From positions 61,925,751 through 61,989,750 of the forward strand of contig NC_035448.2 of assembly GCF_002127325.2 (NCBI RefSeq): DNA of 64,000 nucleotides, written 5' to 3'. Position numbers and translations under genes: made by a program. Below are positions 23,307 through 35,989 of the stretch, piece after piece. The DNA comes from Helianthus annuus. Lineage: Eukaryota; Streptophyta; Magnoliopsida; Asterales; Asteraceae. Within the stretch, counting starts at the first letter, position 1; each line of letters starts with the position of its first letter. The notes beneath the pieces are model-generated. The model was not told the DNA's origin and did not search any database. It saw nothing but the letters and a program-made list of their open reading frames with translations.

Positions 23307-26300
23307 TAGATATAGGCTTGGAGGTGTTTGGTGCACAAAAATAAACTTTTAAGTCATGCAGGGACTAAAAGTGTCAAAAAGTGCACAAGTTTGCACTTTC
23401 GCGCATATCTCACATTCTGAATATCTTCGGACACCCAAAATTTTATGTAAGCACTAAAATATTTTATTTTAGTGTTTGGCTTGATAAATTTCCATTCGTC
23501 GCGTAATTTGGTTCATTTTTCGCGTCCGTCCGTGTTTTGTCGTAATTAGCCGAATAACGTGACCGTACGACCAAACGAACCGACATCGGGCATGTTGTTT
23601 AGCATGTTTCATGTTCCCTATGCTTAGGCGTCATTGTAGAGCCTTAAAAATGGGTTATCGGGTCTTAGATGTGTCGGAAATGGCAATTAACAAGTGCAGG
23701 GGCCTAATATGTCAACATTTGAAAGTTCTGGTGAGCTGGCCTGGTCCTTACGGACCGTATGGCTGGACCCTTGCGGTGCGTAAGCGATGCCCAGTAACAG
23801 AAAACTGGAAACCAGCCTTGGTTTGCCTCCATTGTCTCACATGTTTGATTCTATGGATCCTTTGATGGTTTAGAAAACTGGTTTACACCTATTATGATCT
23901 TATTAAACCTCCCCAACACTTGTCATCATCCTAGCAATCCTAAAACACTATAAATAGGGGTGAAGTTCTTCCCTTCATTTCACCCATTTCTTGAGTTTTG
24001 CTCTCTAACACTCAAATCTGAGGAGCCTGATCAAGGGAACCTCCTTTTGAGTGATCTTATGTCCCTTGGACCTTCTGTAAGTATCCTTTCGTGCTTAGTT
24101 TAATTATTTAGCGGTTATAGCCGAAAAGTCAAGCGTTTGTGATAAACGCTTTGAATTTTAAATGTTAAGCCATTGCTCGCAACGAACATGGCTACGTGAC
24201 CGTAATTAGGTAGGTGTTTAACCCTCAAAAGGGCACCTCCTAATTACCACGTTTACTTAGTTAAATTGTCGGATCAAATAAAAGTCAAACGGGTTAGTTT
24301 TAAATAAAATTCATAACTTAATATAAAAGCCATAAAATCAGTTTTCTCACTTTAATAACTTGGTAAATATTAGTTGAACATGCCTAAGCATGATTCAACC
24401 CGACAATTCTAAGTATAGGCTCGGTTCGGAACCAAAAGTCGCAAAAGTTGACTTTTGCTTTGACTTTCAGTTCTGACCCGATTTAGCTTAGTTTAGATAT
24501 GCCTTAGGATTCCTTTAGGACCATGTTATAGGTTAGTGTAACCCTCTGAGGTTATACAACTTGGATCCTTAGTTATCCTATTCATTGCATGTTTCCGTTA
24601 TATGCTTAAATGTTGACCATGATGCCCTTTTGACCCTAAAACGAGAATTTTGAAAATGTGAGAGGACAATAATCTTTATTACTGATTTATAAACTTGTTC
24701 TTAAAATTTGACATCAGTTTGAGGTTTAGATTAAGAGTTATGCTCAAAAGCGTAATTAAGAAAGCTTTTTATTAATTAAACAGCGTAATTAGCATAAAGC
24801 CTATCTAAACCCGATTTTTGATACCAAACTTTTTACCTACTGATGTAAAATAATATTTTTGGATTTTTGAAGATTTTTATTTATTTTTAGGCTGATCATA
24901 ACATAGGGTTATAGCTTTGATTCGGTAATTGTCGGTTTTGCCATTTTGGCCCATAAAATGAGTTTTACATAATATTTTGATACCAAACTTTTTGCTACTG
25001 ATTTTATATCATAAATAAAATATTTTGAACTTTATAAACTGATCAAAAACTCAGATTTCCTATTTAAACCCGAAAATCGCTTAAAACCGACTTTTACGCG
25101 TTTTTAAGCGCATAGTATGAGTTAAAACTATTTTTGGCATATGAAACTTAATACCTACTGATGTTTTAAGTAAATTTATATAATTTAACAGTAAAGAAAA
25201 GTTTTAAACTCAGATTCTATAATTTTGACCTTTTAAGCTTATGTGAAATTACCAAAATGCCCCTACGGTGTATAGTTTGGTTATAAATAGTAAATTTCAC
25301 ATATATGCTTTATCCTACTGTTATAACTTATTAAATTAAGTATTTTTACTGATTATATCAGACCTGTAACTCAGAATAATATTTAATCTCTCTGATAACC
25401 TTTAAAATGACCAAATTACCCCTACGGGGCATAAATTGGTTTTAAATTCGTTTTGGGCATAATGGAAGGTATCCTACTGATATCACAACATATTTAAGGC
25501 ATATTAACTTAGGAAACCTGCTCATGACTCTTTTGGTTACCCGTTAAAACTTTTCGCGTTCGGATCGGCTTATGTAACTAGTTTGCATATATTAGCCGAA
25601 ACGGGTCAAACCTTATCATTTTTATCTCAAAATCCAGAATGTGTTTAGTTTACCCTTATTACACAAGTATACAAGCTTGTCAGGTCTAAACCACATTCTA
25701 ATCCGGTCTTCGCATAATCATGTGTTTTGAACCGTATCTTCTTTTTAAACTAACCGGTCTAAGTTTAGGCTTAATTAAAGACCCGTTAGGAATCTAATAG
25801 GTTATTAAAAACCTTCGGAGCCCAGTAAAATCTATCTGTACTTGCTGATTTGAGATACGGCTAGGATTGAATTTATATTTAGCTCAGGTAAATACTTTTA
25901 ACTTATTTTCCCTATACGGGCGTGGGGTACGGTATATAAAATACCGCTTGGTCGGGCATTGAATTTTTGATCGTATAAAGGTTAATTTATTTGATATGAC
26001 CCGTTTAAATTGTTTTGTTTGCTTAAAACCTTTGGGGGGTTAATGACCATGTCCCGGATATCCTTGGCATCATTCATGAAATGGCCACGACCTAAGCACG
26101 GGGTGTAGGCGTACACCTGACAGCTGCATATGTAAAAACTGGTAATCCACTTAAAGGAATCAACCTTGTGAGCATTATACCTGTGGTGTGTCTATTAATC
26201 TTTAACCCGGTATACAGACCGGGCTACTGAACGTATAAGAAACATGTAATTCTTTTACAAGTTTATATAAAAATAATTATCCCAAGTTATAAAAATTTTT

Positions 26301-26693
26301 GTGCCATGTGCATTCAAATCAATTTTCTGAAACATTTTCAAAATGAGTCAGTTAAATTGTATTTACCAGTGTAAACTGACCTATTTTCCCAAAAAGGCTA
26401 AGTGCAGGTACTAATCGGAATAGGCTGGCTACTCCTAGCATCAATAAAGAGTCTCGCAAGCTTAGATGTTAAAATCTGTTGAACAATTATCTTTTATTTG
26501 ATCCGCCTGTGGATCCTTTACATTCCGTTTGTAATACTTTGATATTACTTTATATCGGTTTGTAATATATCTATCTTTTGCTTCCGCTGTGCATTTAAAT
26601 TGTGTTGTTTGACTATGATGATATCAACTACGTCACGATACTCCCCACCGGGCCCACTGGTAATACGTGGAAATATCGGGGTGTGACAATCAC

Positions 26694-27110
26694 CCCGATA
26701 CCAAGGCAAGTGTTGCAAATGAAAGGGGCAATTCAAAAGGAAAAGAAAAGAAAGACTAAAGCAGAACCACCGAAACCAAAATAAAGAAGGCAAAGGTTGC
26801 CATGAACGATCCATGCTTTGAGTGTGGTGAGATAGGGCATTTGAAAAGGAATTGTCCAACCTATCTCAAAGAATTGAAAAATAAGAGGGATGCGGGGCAA
26901 ACCTCAAGTACAATCTTTATGATACATATTGACCTTAATATTATTTCTTCTAACACATGGGTATTAGATACCGGACGTGGAACTCACATTTGCAATTTGT
27001 TGCAAGAGTTCAAAAAAAAATAAACATTACAAGAAGCGAGACATTAGTCTCTCCATGGGCAATGGAACGAAAGTTTAAGTTGAAGCCCTAGGAGACTATG
27101 TTTGGAAACT
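26694..27110 (+). pseudogene. C1 gag end, zinc knuckle and protease, broken
   Basis: After the S1 insertion the C1 frame resumes with a lysine-rich segment, a stop, then CFECGEIGHLKRNC (a CX2CX4HX4C nucleic-acid knuckle) and VLDTGRGTHICN. The latter is the Copia aspartic protease site with D-T-G kept but Arg where Cys or Ser is usual. A stop follows the protease start at 27021. Confidence 0.85.
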
Positions 27111-28090
27111 TCCAAATGGTTTGGAAAATGTTTTAAAAATGTTTTGAATGCTCCTAGTTTGACTAAGAACATTATTCAAGTTTCCCTTATAAGACAATAT
27201 GGTTTTGATTTAAATTTTGTAAACAATGACATTTATATTTCGATGAATGACTTGTTTTACTTTAAAGCTATGCTTTCAAATGATATTTATGAATTGGTTC
27301 ATAATAATACATCATTTGATAGTTCAATGTACCAAGCAATCACCAAGAAACTCAAAATGGATTTTAGTGAGACCTATCTTTGGCATTATCACCTTGGTCA
27401 TATAAACAGAAGTCGCATGTAAACACTTCGAAAGAATGGTCTTTTGGAGACAAATGAAGTTGGTTCATTTGATACATGTGAATCTGGTTTACAAGGTAAA
27501 ATGACTAAGAAACCCTTTAGTGGGAAAGGGTAAAAGATTTATCAGGTATCATACATTCGGATGTATGTGATCCTTTTAAGCCAATGACTAGGAATGGTGA
27601 AAGATACTTCATTACTTTTACCGACAACTATAGTAGTTATGGTTATGTGTACTTGCTAAGACACAAAATTGAAGTTTTGAAACGTTCAAGAACCTTCAAA
27701 AGGTGAAGTACAAAATCAACTCAATCTAAGTTCTTCGTTCCGATAGAGGAGGAATCGAACTCTATTTGGATATGGTTCGATCTATGATGGCTAGGAGTGC
27801 ATTATCTCTATCATTTTGGAGTTACACTTTGCTCTCCGTGGCCCGTACATTCAATGTGGCCCAAACCAAGAAAGTGGATAAGTCACCTTTTGAAATATGG
27901 CATGGAAGGGCTCCTTAATTATCATATTTAAAGGTATGGGTTGTGAAGCTTATGTGAAGCAATACACCCCAAACAAATTAGAAGTACGATCCACTAAGTG
28001 TATCTTTGTAGGATATCCTAAAGGTGGTATAGGATATTAATTCTACGATCCAACATAGCAAAAGGCATTTGTTGCTCGAAAGGCTAAGTT
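27102..28090 (+). pseudogene. C1 pre-integrase and integrase remnant
   Basis: A 106-codon open piece ends with YLWHYHLGHINRSRM, the H-H part of the integrase zinc-binding region. Near 27540-27680, in shifted frames, come IIHSDVCDPF and YFITFTDNYSSYGYVYLL, the first catalytic Asp block of the integrase core. Most of the core after it is missing. KSPFEIWHGRAP near 27880 is the end of the domain. Several stops and a deletion make it inactive. Confidence 0.8.
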
Positions 28091-28091
28091 C

Positions 28092-29870
28092 TTGGAAGCT
28101 AAGTTCCTTGTGGAAGGAATTAGTAGAATAATGGAGCTTGATGAGGATCAAGAACCACAAGCCGATACACGTTTGGTTGATACTAGCACTCAACAAGAGG
28201 TTGTTGAAAACGATCAAGTGGTTGATCAATACACACAAAACGTTCGGAGATCTGGTAGAATTACTAGTCCACCTGAAAGATATGGATTTTTCATGGATGG
28301 ATGCTATGTGGTAGATTCGGGTGAACCTACCACATACCATGATCTAATGTCAAAATCTGATTGTGACAAATGGCTTGAAGCCATGAACGTAGAGATGCAA
28401 TCCATGTAAGACAACCAAGTATCGGAATTGGTTGTGCCACCTCTTAACTCCAAAGTAGTTGGAAGTAAGTGGGTTTTCAGGAAGAAAACTGATATGCATG
28501 GTGACTTGGATACTTGTAAAGCGAGACTTGTTGCAAAAGGTTTCACTCAAACTCTAGGGGTTGATTATGATGAGACCTTTTCGCCTGTGGCGATACTAAA
28601 GTCAATAAGGATATTATTTGTCATACCTGCATAATATGATTATGTGATTTGGCAAATGGATGTCAAAACGGCTTTCTTTAATAGATATCTTGAGGAAGAT
28701 GTCTATATAGTTCAGCCTGAAGGTTTTGTCGGTCCAAAACATCCTGACAAAGTATGCAAGTTAAAGAAATCAATCTGTGGATTGAAACAAGCATCTAGAA
28801 GTTGGAATCACCGTTTTGATGAAGAGATTAGGGAATATGGATTCATCAAGAACGTCGATGAAGCTTATGTGTGTATAGGAAAGCTAGTGGGAGCACCGTC
28901 ACTTTCTTAGTATTGTTTGAGAATGACATTCTACTATTTGGAAATGACATTCCAATCGTGGAATGTGTAAAAACCTGGCTTGAAAGTTGTTTTTCCATTA
29001 AGGATCTTGGTGAAGTTGCCTAAATATTTTGGGAATAAAGATCTATAGGGATAGATCAAGGTGCTTGATAGGTTTAAACTAAAGTGTATATATTGACAAA
29101 GTCTTGAAAAGGTTCAAGATGGAGAACTCTAAGAAAGGTTTGGTACATATTCAAGAGAGGACAATATTGAGTACGTCTCAATGTCCAAGCTCAAAGGATG
29201 AGCGAGAAAGAATGAAAGGAATCCCATATGCGTTTGCTATAGGATCGATTATGTATGCAATGATACGCACTAGACTGGACATGTCATGCGCTTTAAGCAT
29301 GTCAAGAAGATACCAGCGAGTAACGGTCATTGGATGACTGTTAAAAGTATATTGAAATACCTTAGAAGGACTAAGGATATGTTTCTAATATATGGATCTG
29401 GTGAAGAAGAACTCGTTGTAAAGGGTTACAGGGATGCGAGTTTCAGAATTCGTTGTAAAGGGTTACATGGATACGAGTTTCCAAACTGATCGAGATGATT
29501 CTCGATCACAATCAGGGTAGCATTGTCCACTACAGAATCACAATACATCGCCACTTCATTGATCAAGATAATTCATATGGATCTGCCACTTGAATTATTG
29601 CCGATCTAGGGGTAGTCCCTACCATTCAGGACCCCTAGAGATCTTTGTGATAACGATGGTGCGATTGCACAAATCAAGGAACCTCGTGCATATCAAAAGA
29701 CTAGACATATTGAGCGGAGTTTCAACTACATAAGGGATGAAGTTGAAAAGGGAAAGATATGTATTCGCAAAGTTCACACTGATCAAAATATTGCGGATCC
29801 ACTCACGAAGCTCCTTGAACGGGCAAAGCATGAAGGGTCATACTTGTGCCTTAGAAATTCGATATTCTAG
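28092..29870 (+). pseudogene. C1 reverse transcriptase and RNase H, broken
   Basis: Open pieces in order show [65 protein letters not shown] and [20 protein letters not shown], all standard Copia polymerase blocks. At about 28915 the catalytic YVDD site reads FEND within LFENDILLFGNDIP, so the first Asp is replaced by Asn. RNase H remains include LKYLRRTKDMFLIYGSG and GYRDASF (29345-29445), then ALSTTESQYIA near 29520. At least eight stops or frameshifts interrupt it. Confidence 0.85.
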
Positions 29871-30646
29871 TTATTGGATTTGATCTATTTTGTATTTGGA
29901 TATCGGAACAATTAGTATTATAACTCTTTATGGTATTTTGAGTTATGTTCCATTTTAGCATGTTTAAATCCGTGAATAAGTTGCTTATTCTAAATGTCCG
30001 TAGTCGATCATACTTGTGGGAACAAATATGAATGTAATACTATTATGAACTTGGATTGGTGGGTGTTCATTAGATATGAATATAGAGCAAAGTGTTGCTG
30101 CCAAGGTTCATAGATATTTGTGGGATACAAATATTGGACTGACTCGCTCTCAAATGTTACTGCATGGAATAATTTGTGATTGATTATAAGTAAATTTAAG
30201 TAAAGGAGAATATCATTGTATCCTCTGACCTGAGATACATATTGGGTCTTGATATTCACCAAATATTATACCTTAACTTAGTTCTTCGCTGTCTGTAATA
30301 AGACAGTACATAAGGCTAAGCTCAGGTGTGATACAAGGTGATTGTGAGAGACGTATGTAGTCAAGAAGGGATTTGTTCCTCTTATTAGTTGAGAGTAAGA
30401 TGTCTACGGCCTGTTAAAGTTAAATCAACAGAGAATGATCACACTATGTCTCTGGATTTGACATGACATCTGTAACGAAAAGATAAATGATAGATTCACC
30501 TAAATCATGTTCAAGTAAGGGACTTGAAGGGGATATAATGTTATTGAATGGGATATATAGTCATACGTATTAGGGGTAGTAAACCGTAGTTAGGCGTTAT
30601 TTACTACTTGCATCAATCTTCTATGTATCTTGTGCAAGTGGGTGAT
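29871..30646 (+). other. C1 3' untranslated region with purine tract
   Basis: No credible frame follows the RNase H end. The purine tract GCAAGTGGGTGAT ends directly before the 3' LTR start TGTTGGAC, the usual Copia arrangement for plus-strand priming. Confidence 0.75.
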
Positions 30647-31094
30647 TGTTGGACTTTGTATATCCAAGACACATATTAAATTGATGTGGCTAGTACGTTA
30701 TAATCCAAGTCGAGTCATACCCAATAACAAGCTAGACAAACACTTATAATATTTATTTATGATATGATCAAGCAAATAAATATTAACACTTATAATATTT
30801 AGAAATTGGTTTTCTAAATAATTGCACTTGACAAACTAATAAATTATATGGATAATTTATTTTGAGAGAATATTTTATTTTGTTATTTAATGGGTTAAAT
30901 AACATAATAAAAGATGTATAAGTCTTATAACATGTGATGTTATAATTTTATAAAAGTTATAAAATTATATAAGACTTAAAATGTTAAAAGAAAATTTTAT
31001 TTTTTTTTATAAAAATATATGTGGGCCGCCACCCCCCCCCCCATAGTCTTCCCAAGATTGTTGGTCCAATGAAATAGCATGCAAATTGTCATAT

Positions 31095-31664
31095 TATAGG
31101 ATCGTGAGACGACCTAATGAGTCGATCAGAAGAGTGCTCAGACTGAATCAGAGGCGGAATTCATAGATTCAGTCTTTGTTTAGCTTGATTTCACTATTAA
31201 CTACTGATTGTATTGATAAAATCACAAATATAAGCAGTCTTCACACCGGCAGCACTTCGGTATGGAATTCGTATATCTGTTTCTACTGATTTCGCTCATG
31301 ACACCTATTTATAGGACTGAGATTTCGCTCCAAGGGACATGACCATAAGAGCGAAACCCCAACATGTCCATATCAGTGAAATCCCTAGCTACCCTATGAG
31401 CGAAATCATCAACCTAATTACATACATTCTCCAGTTTTCTCGTAAAACGTGCCCTAATCTATACAATGCAATCTAAGACTCGATCCAAGACGAAGTCGAC
31501 AGATGTAGTGCACCAACAGACTCCCCCTCAGATGTTGACGAGTCGTCCATCGAGTCTTTGACAATATCATGTTTTCACTTCTTCAGTCTTGATCAGTCTC
31601 TGGGCTTCTCTCTCTCTATCTAAGACTCGAACAAAGATGTAGTCGACAGACAACTGCACCAACA
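31095..31664 (-). repeat. 3' LTR of C3, with an internal relic of the LTR/purine-tract junction
   Basis: It starts TATAGGATCG (the partner has TGTAGGATTG) and ends ACTGCACCAACA. At about 31510-31530 it contains GTGCACCAACAGACTCCCCC, the same junction seen at its true end (31657-31673, GCACCAACAGACTCCCCC), about 148 bp apart. AGACTCGA...GTCGACAGA precedes both. Several GAGCGAAATC words lie at 31290-31410. Confidence 0.88.
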
Positions 31665-32520
31665 GACTCCCCCTTGAATGTTGACGGAATCTTCAGTGAG
31701 AGTCTTCAACATGTCAACTCTCCAATCTTGATCGGTCTGCATAGATGATGTTCCAGGATCTCTCTTTTGGCTCTAATTTCATCAGACTCTTCCTCTTATC
31801 ATGCTAGGATCGCTGTCTGGAATTTGTTCATCAGACTCTCCCTATCATCATGCTGGGTATGCTGTCTGAAATTAGATTTTGCCTTTAAACCGAATCCTGG
31901 CTTTATCCCTGTTCAGCTCAAACACCTGCACAACTCAAACACTCTATTACAACAAACCATGTTGTGATTCAATTTAATGAATCAACTAAACATTCGAGAA
32001 TTTTCACATTTAAAACTTAACAAACTTTCATCTAAGACATTTCAAATCAATTAACCAAACCATCTGTTCATCATGGTTAGCCTTTGAGATTTTGAATATC
32101 AGCTTTTCAACATCAGTTGTCGAAAATCTTTTTGGATTTTTCAAAATATGAAACATAAATGCAATAACAGAAATTAAATGCAGAAATGAAATATGTACAA
32201 ACATATTTTTGTGAGTTTGTGAAAGAGGATCATATCAGTTTTTAGACACATCACAAGCACCGTTAAGCTTTTAATCATTTTAAGTTCTAAACGATTCACA
32301 TTGATTGACGATATAGTTGTCCTCTTAAGCTCAATCTAAAAACTTTCGACATACTTTTCGATACGCTTAGGTGTATTAATTTTGCACTAAATTCTAATGG
32401 ACCCCACGATCTCAGCATATCCCCTTATCATGCAATACACTGACTCAAGTAATGCCTTTAAACTTTGATCAACTGTGATTTATGCGAAAACAAAGCAGAA
32501 TGTTTAAACATTTACAATCA

Positions 32521-32740
32521 AGTCGATACTTCCGTATACGCAGAGAAAGTCCAATGTTTAAACAAAAAAAGAAAAATAAAACAAGTTGAAGTTGTTTAGG
32601 CTTTAACCACCAGGTCGATACTCCCGTATACGCAGAGGTGATCCAAAGCTTAAACGAAACACCAAAGAAAATAAAGCAGAACGTTTAGGCACTAACATCT
32701 AGGTTGATACTCACGTATACGCAGAGGATGTCCAATGCTT
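32521..32740. repeat. Three tandem repeats of about 91 bp in C3
   Basis: The word CGATACTCCCGTATACGCAG (with one or two changes per copy) starts near 32524, 32615 and 32704. Each copy is followed by GTCCAATG/ATCCAAAG and TTAAACAAAA. The block sits where pol would be in an autonomous relative. Confidence 0.8.
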
Positions 32741-33628
32741 AAACAAAATAAAGAAATAAAACAAGTTTAAATCTTTGCAAAATGAAATGCACAATCACAG
32801 TGTCATTTTAGTAAAGTTGTGAAAGCTCACAAACTTAACCAGTTTTTATGCTTTTGGCATTCAGCGATTACTGAGCAGGCACACAGTCAAGAAGGACAAA
32901 ACTAAGTACTATGCTTTCAACCGTGTTTCCCACTAGAACTAGGCTTTTTCATTTAGGTTTGTATCGTTATCGTAAATCTACTAGTCTAGCTGAGCCTATC
33001 GTCACATCTTTAGTGAGACCGTTTATCACTTTTAGACTTTACATTTCTTTAGCATGCTGTGATAGTCCACTGATTTTCTATCATTTCTTCTTGTTTCAGC
33101 ACAACTCATTTTGAATTTTTCAATGTTTTTGACATTTTCAAATTTTCTAATTTTTTAAAATTTTTACTCCCCCTAAATTCAAAATATGTCTCAATTTTGA
33201 TTTTCTGAGAAAATTTGAAACAAACTGTACAAACTTGACAACTTGATGAGAATCACTTCAATTCTCTATCCACCTGGCATAAACAATCATAACTCCCCCT
33301 CACAACAAACTATTATCCCATTATGATTTCAAAACACTTAAGTTTGTTTTAATCAATATGGTTTTTCCGGAAAAATTAGTTTGTCTACCAATCATTTGTA
33401 GGTTCGGGGTCACTTCATCACATTGTTTTCTTCATACACATGACAGATTTTACAATTTCAGTTTTAAATATCAAACATCACATATAGAAAATCAAGTACA
33501 ACTTAATGTCCTTTATTAACCACTTGTAGGTCGAAATATCACAGTTACCAACCTGTGAATTTCTCAAGAAAGATGCCGATTCATGTTCCACGCTTACCAA
33601 CCTGGGAACTCCGGCAAGTCAGGTTTTT

Positions 33629-35952
33629 CTATTTGAAAAGATTCACCCAAGCCTGACGATCCTTGGGTGATTTTGAATTCTTGTTCAACAATGGTGGAAA
33701 ATTTGCATCATCCATTGTTAAACCCGAATTCTCCCTTTTTACCTCAACATCAGGCTCCTCTGGTTTTGACGAACCAGAATCATTGCCTGCACATGGCTTG
33801 TCTGACTTTGACCTGTCAGATTCATTGCCTGACGGTGGCTTGTCTGATTTCGACATGTCATATTCATCGCCGACCATCTTCTTCTTCTTCTTTCTTCTTT
33901 TGTCCTCAGATTTATATCCGATGAATTCGTCTTGCTTGACTTTGCAATCAAGGGAGTTGGCTCATCAGAACTCTTATTCTTACTAACAGATGAACCCGAG
34001 GACAAAATCTTCTTGAGATACTCTCTCGCCATCTTCCTCTTCTTCCTCAGTCTGTCTTTCTGTCCCTGTGAAAGTTTAACTTTCTTTTCTTGAATTGTCT
34101 GTTCTTGAACTTTAGGTTTTAGAACCTTCTGTTCATGGGGCTTGACATTGACTGGAATCTTTGCCAATTTTTGAGACTTAGCCCTCAATCTGTCATTCGA
34201 TCTCCTTGGGCAATATCTGGCAATGTGACCTCTGATGTTGCAGTTAAAGCATCTTCTCGTCTCATAATTCCAACTTTGGCAGTTAACAAGAATGTGTCCT
34301 TGATAACCGCATCGGTAACACACTCTATTATCGTACCATGTACCACCTTCACACCAAACACTCAGATCATAGCATTGTCTGGCTTTGTGGTAGTCATCAT
34401 TCCTTTTGTAAGCTGGATTTGACTTTTGAGTACTGTGGTCCGACCTGCACCACTTATCACCAACATTTTTTGAGTTTTCATTTTTCAATTTTTGTAATTT
34501 TTGTTTGCGATTGGATGATTGATCTGATGAGCTTTTATTATCTTTTTGAACATTTTTTTCAATTTTAATTTTTTGTTTCTGTTCCACTTTCTTCTTCAAA
34601 GGTTTTTGCTTAGAGCATTCTCCCTTTTCAGTCGATTGTAGAACAGTTTTCTGAAATTTTTCTTTTAATTTCAAAAACAATTTTTGTTTTTCAATTTTTT
34701 CATTTTCATCATCAGATTTCTCCTCACAATCTTCAACTTTGACATTGTCAAATTTTGTGACATCGTCACTTATTGGAACTGAATTGATCGGTTTTGGACA
34801 TGGAATATTCAAACTATCTGATGAAGTCACAAAACCTTTCAATTTCTTTTCAAGTTCATCAATCTTGTTTCTTGAATTCTCAGCTTCATTTTCAAGCTGA
34901 GATATTCTCTCAAGATGAGACTTAATTGATTTTTCATTCTCAATCTTAATGTTTTCAAGAACAGATTTTTCATTTTTCAAAACTTTTAGCTGTTCTTGAA
35001 ATTTTGTTTCATTTGCTTTCAGATTTTTGTTCTCTAGTTTTATCCAGAAATCTTCATTTTCTGAAGATTTCTTTTTTCTTTCAAAGTCTTTTTCTTTTTC
35101 TTTCAAAACCTTGTTTTCTGATATTAAACTGTTTAAGTCATTTAACAGTTTAACATTCTCAAATTTCAACTTCTCACAATTTCCCTGTAAATCAAGAATC
35201 TGGTTTTTATCAGTTTGCTTCTCATCTTTCAACTTTTTGACCTCCAATGTCAAACTTTCCGCATCTTTCAAGAGTTTGTCATTGTCAGTCTTAAAATTGT
35301 CACATTTGGAGCACACTGATTCAGAATTTGAAGATTCATTCTTCACAGATTCTTCATTCTTTGGAGCTTGCTCTTTCTCTATCTTATACGTTCCTGCACC
35401 AAAGATATTAATGAAATCAAGAGGATTTCCATTATCATCAATATAACAACCCCTCTTCATATCGTATTTCAAATTTCTTTTTGCTGCCCAACAAACATTG
35501 ATTCTTTTGTTTATTTCATTTATCACGTCTAAATTCAAATCATCTAAATTCATTTTTATTTTATCCATCAAATCTCTCTTCTTTTTATAAATTTCATAAC
35601 TGTGATTTTTAAGTTCACTGATGAATTTACTCAAAGATAATTTTGAAAAACTTGAATTTTCTCTCAGATTTTTCAAAAAATCATCCCATTCAGCTGGTAA
35701 TCCATTAGCAAACTTTGATACCATTTCAGCTTCTGATATAACTATTTGATTTTCCTTCAAATAGTTAATCAAACGATCAAAACGCTTCTCCAAATCCTCC
35801 AATTTTTCATCTTTCTTACACAGAAAACATTCAAACCGGATACTCCAAACCTTTTTGGGTAAACTTTGATAATGACTACTGAAATATCCTCGATACCAAT
35901 TATTTAACCTTTCAAGATCATTGTTTTCTTTTTCATCAAAGACCATTGTCAT
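33629..35952 (-). CDS. C3 gag protein, long but frameshifted near its C terminus
   Basis: The main frame (35952 down to 33739, 737 codons) starts MTMVFDEKENNDLERLNNWY. Residues 1-150 are a Copia gag core (for example KLEDLEKRFDRLINYLKENQ and FANGLPAEWDDFLKN). About 200-380 is a long Lys/Glu/Asn-rich coiled coil. Around 540-590 are two zinc knuckles, CYRCGYQGHILVNC and CFNCNIRGHIARYC. The last part (after about 33950) is arginine-rich and unlike the family. Another frame there reads KQDEFIGYKSEDKR, then SDKPPSGNESDRSKSDKP and ends RQAWVNLFK at 33629. A single indel near 33945-33955 has therefore probably changed the tail. Capsid and RNA-binding parts are intact. No polymerase follows. Confidence 0.75.
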
Positions 35953-35989
35953 CTTTTAAACTATCCCGACAAATTTTCTCACAAAAACA

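Larger units (their letters stand above)
18990..26688. mobile_element. Giant solo LTR S1 (Gypsy-type), interrupted by S2
   Basis: It runs from TGTAACACCTCG at 18990 to GGGGTGTGACA at 26688, with ATCAC on both sides (18985-18989 and 26689-26693). After removing S2 and one copy of its duplication, 4,051 bp remain. There is no primer site, gag or pol, and its sequence is collinear with S2, so both are read as solo LTRs left by recombination between the two LTRs of a full element. A TATA-like ACTATAAATAGG lies at 23947. The 3' third shares long runs with S2, for example CGCGTTCGGATCGGCTTATG. The superfamily is inferred from LTR size and the TGTRACA-type ends; orientation is taken as plus by layout only. 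Confidence 0.85.

Noticed and set aside
33663..33986. 107-codon plus-strand frame opposite the C3 gag tail
   Set aside because: It is the antisense of the repetitive Ser/Asp/Lys gag tail.
35027..35446. 139-codon Ser/Phe-rich plus-strand frame
   Set aside because: Antisense of the gag coiled coil (Lys/Glu/Asn codons read backwards); no independent features.
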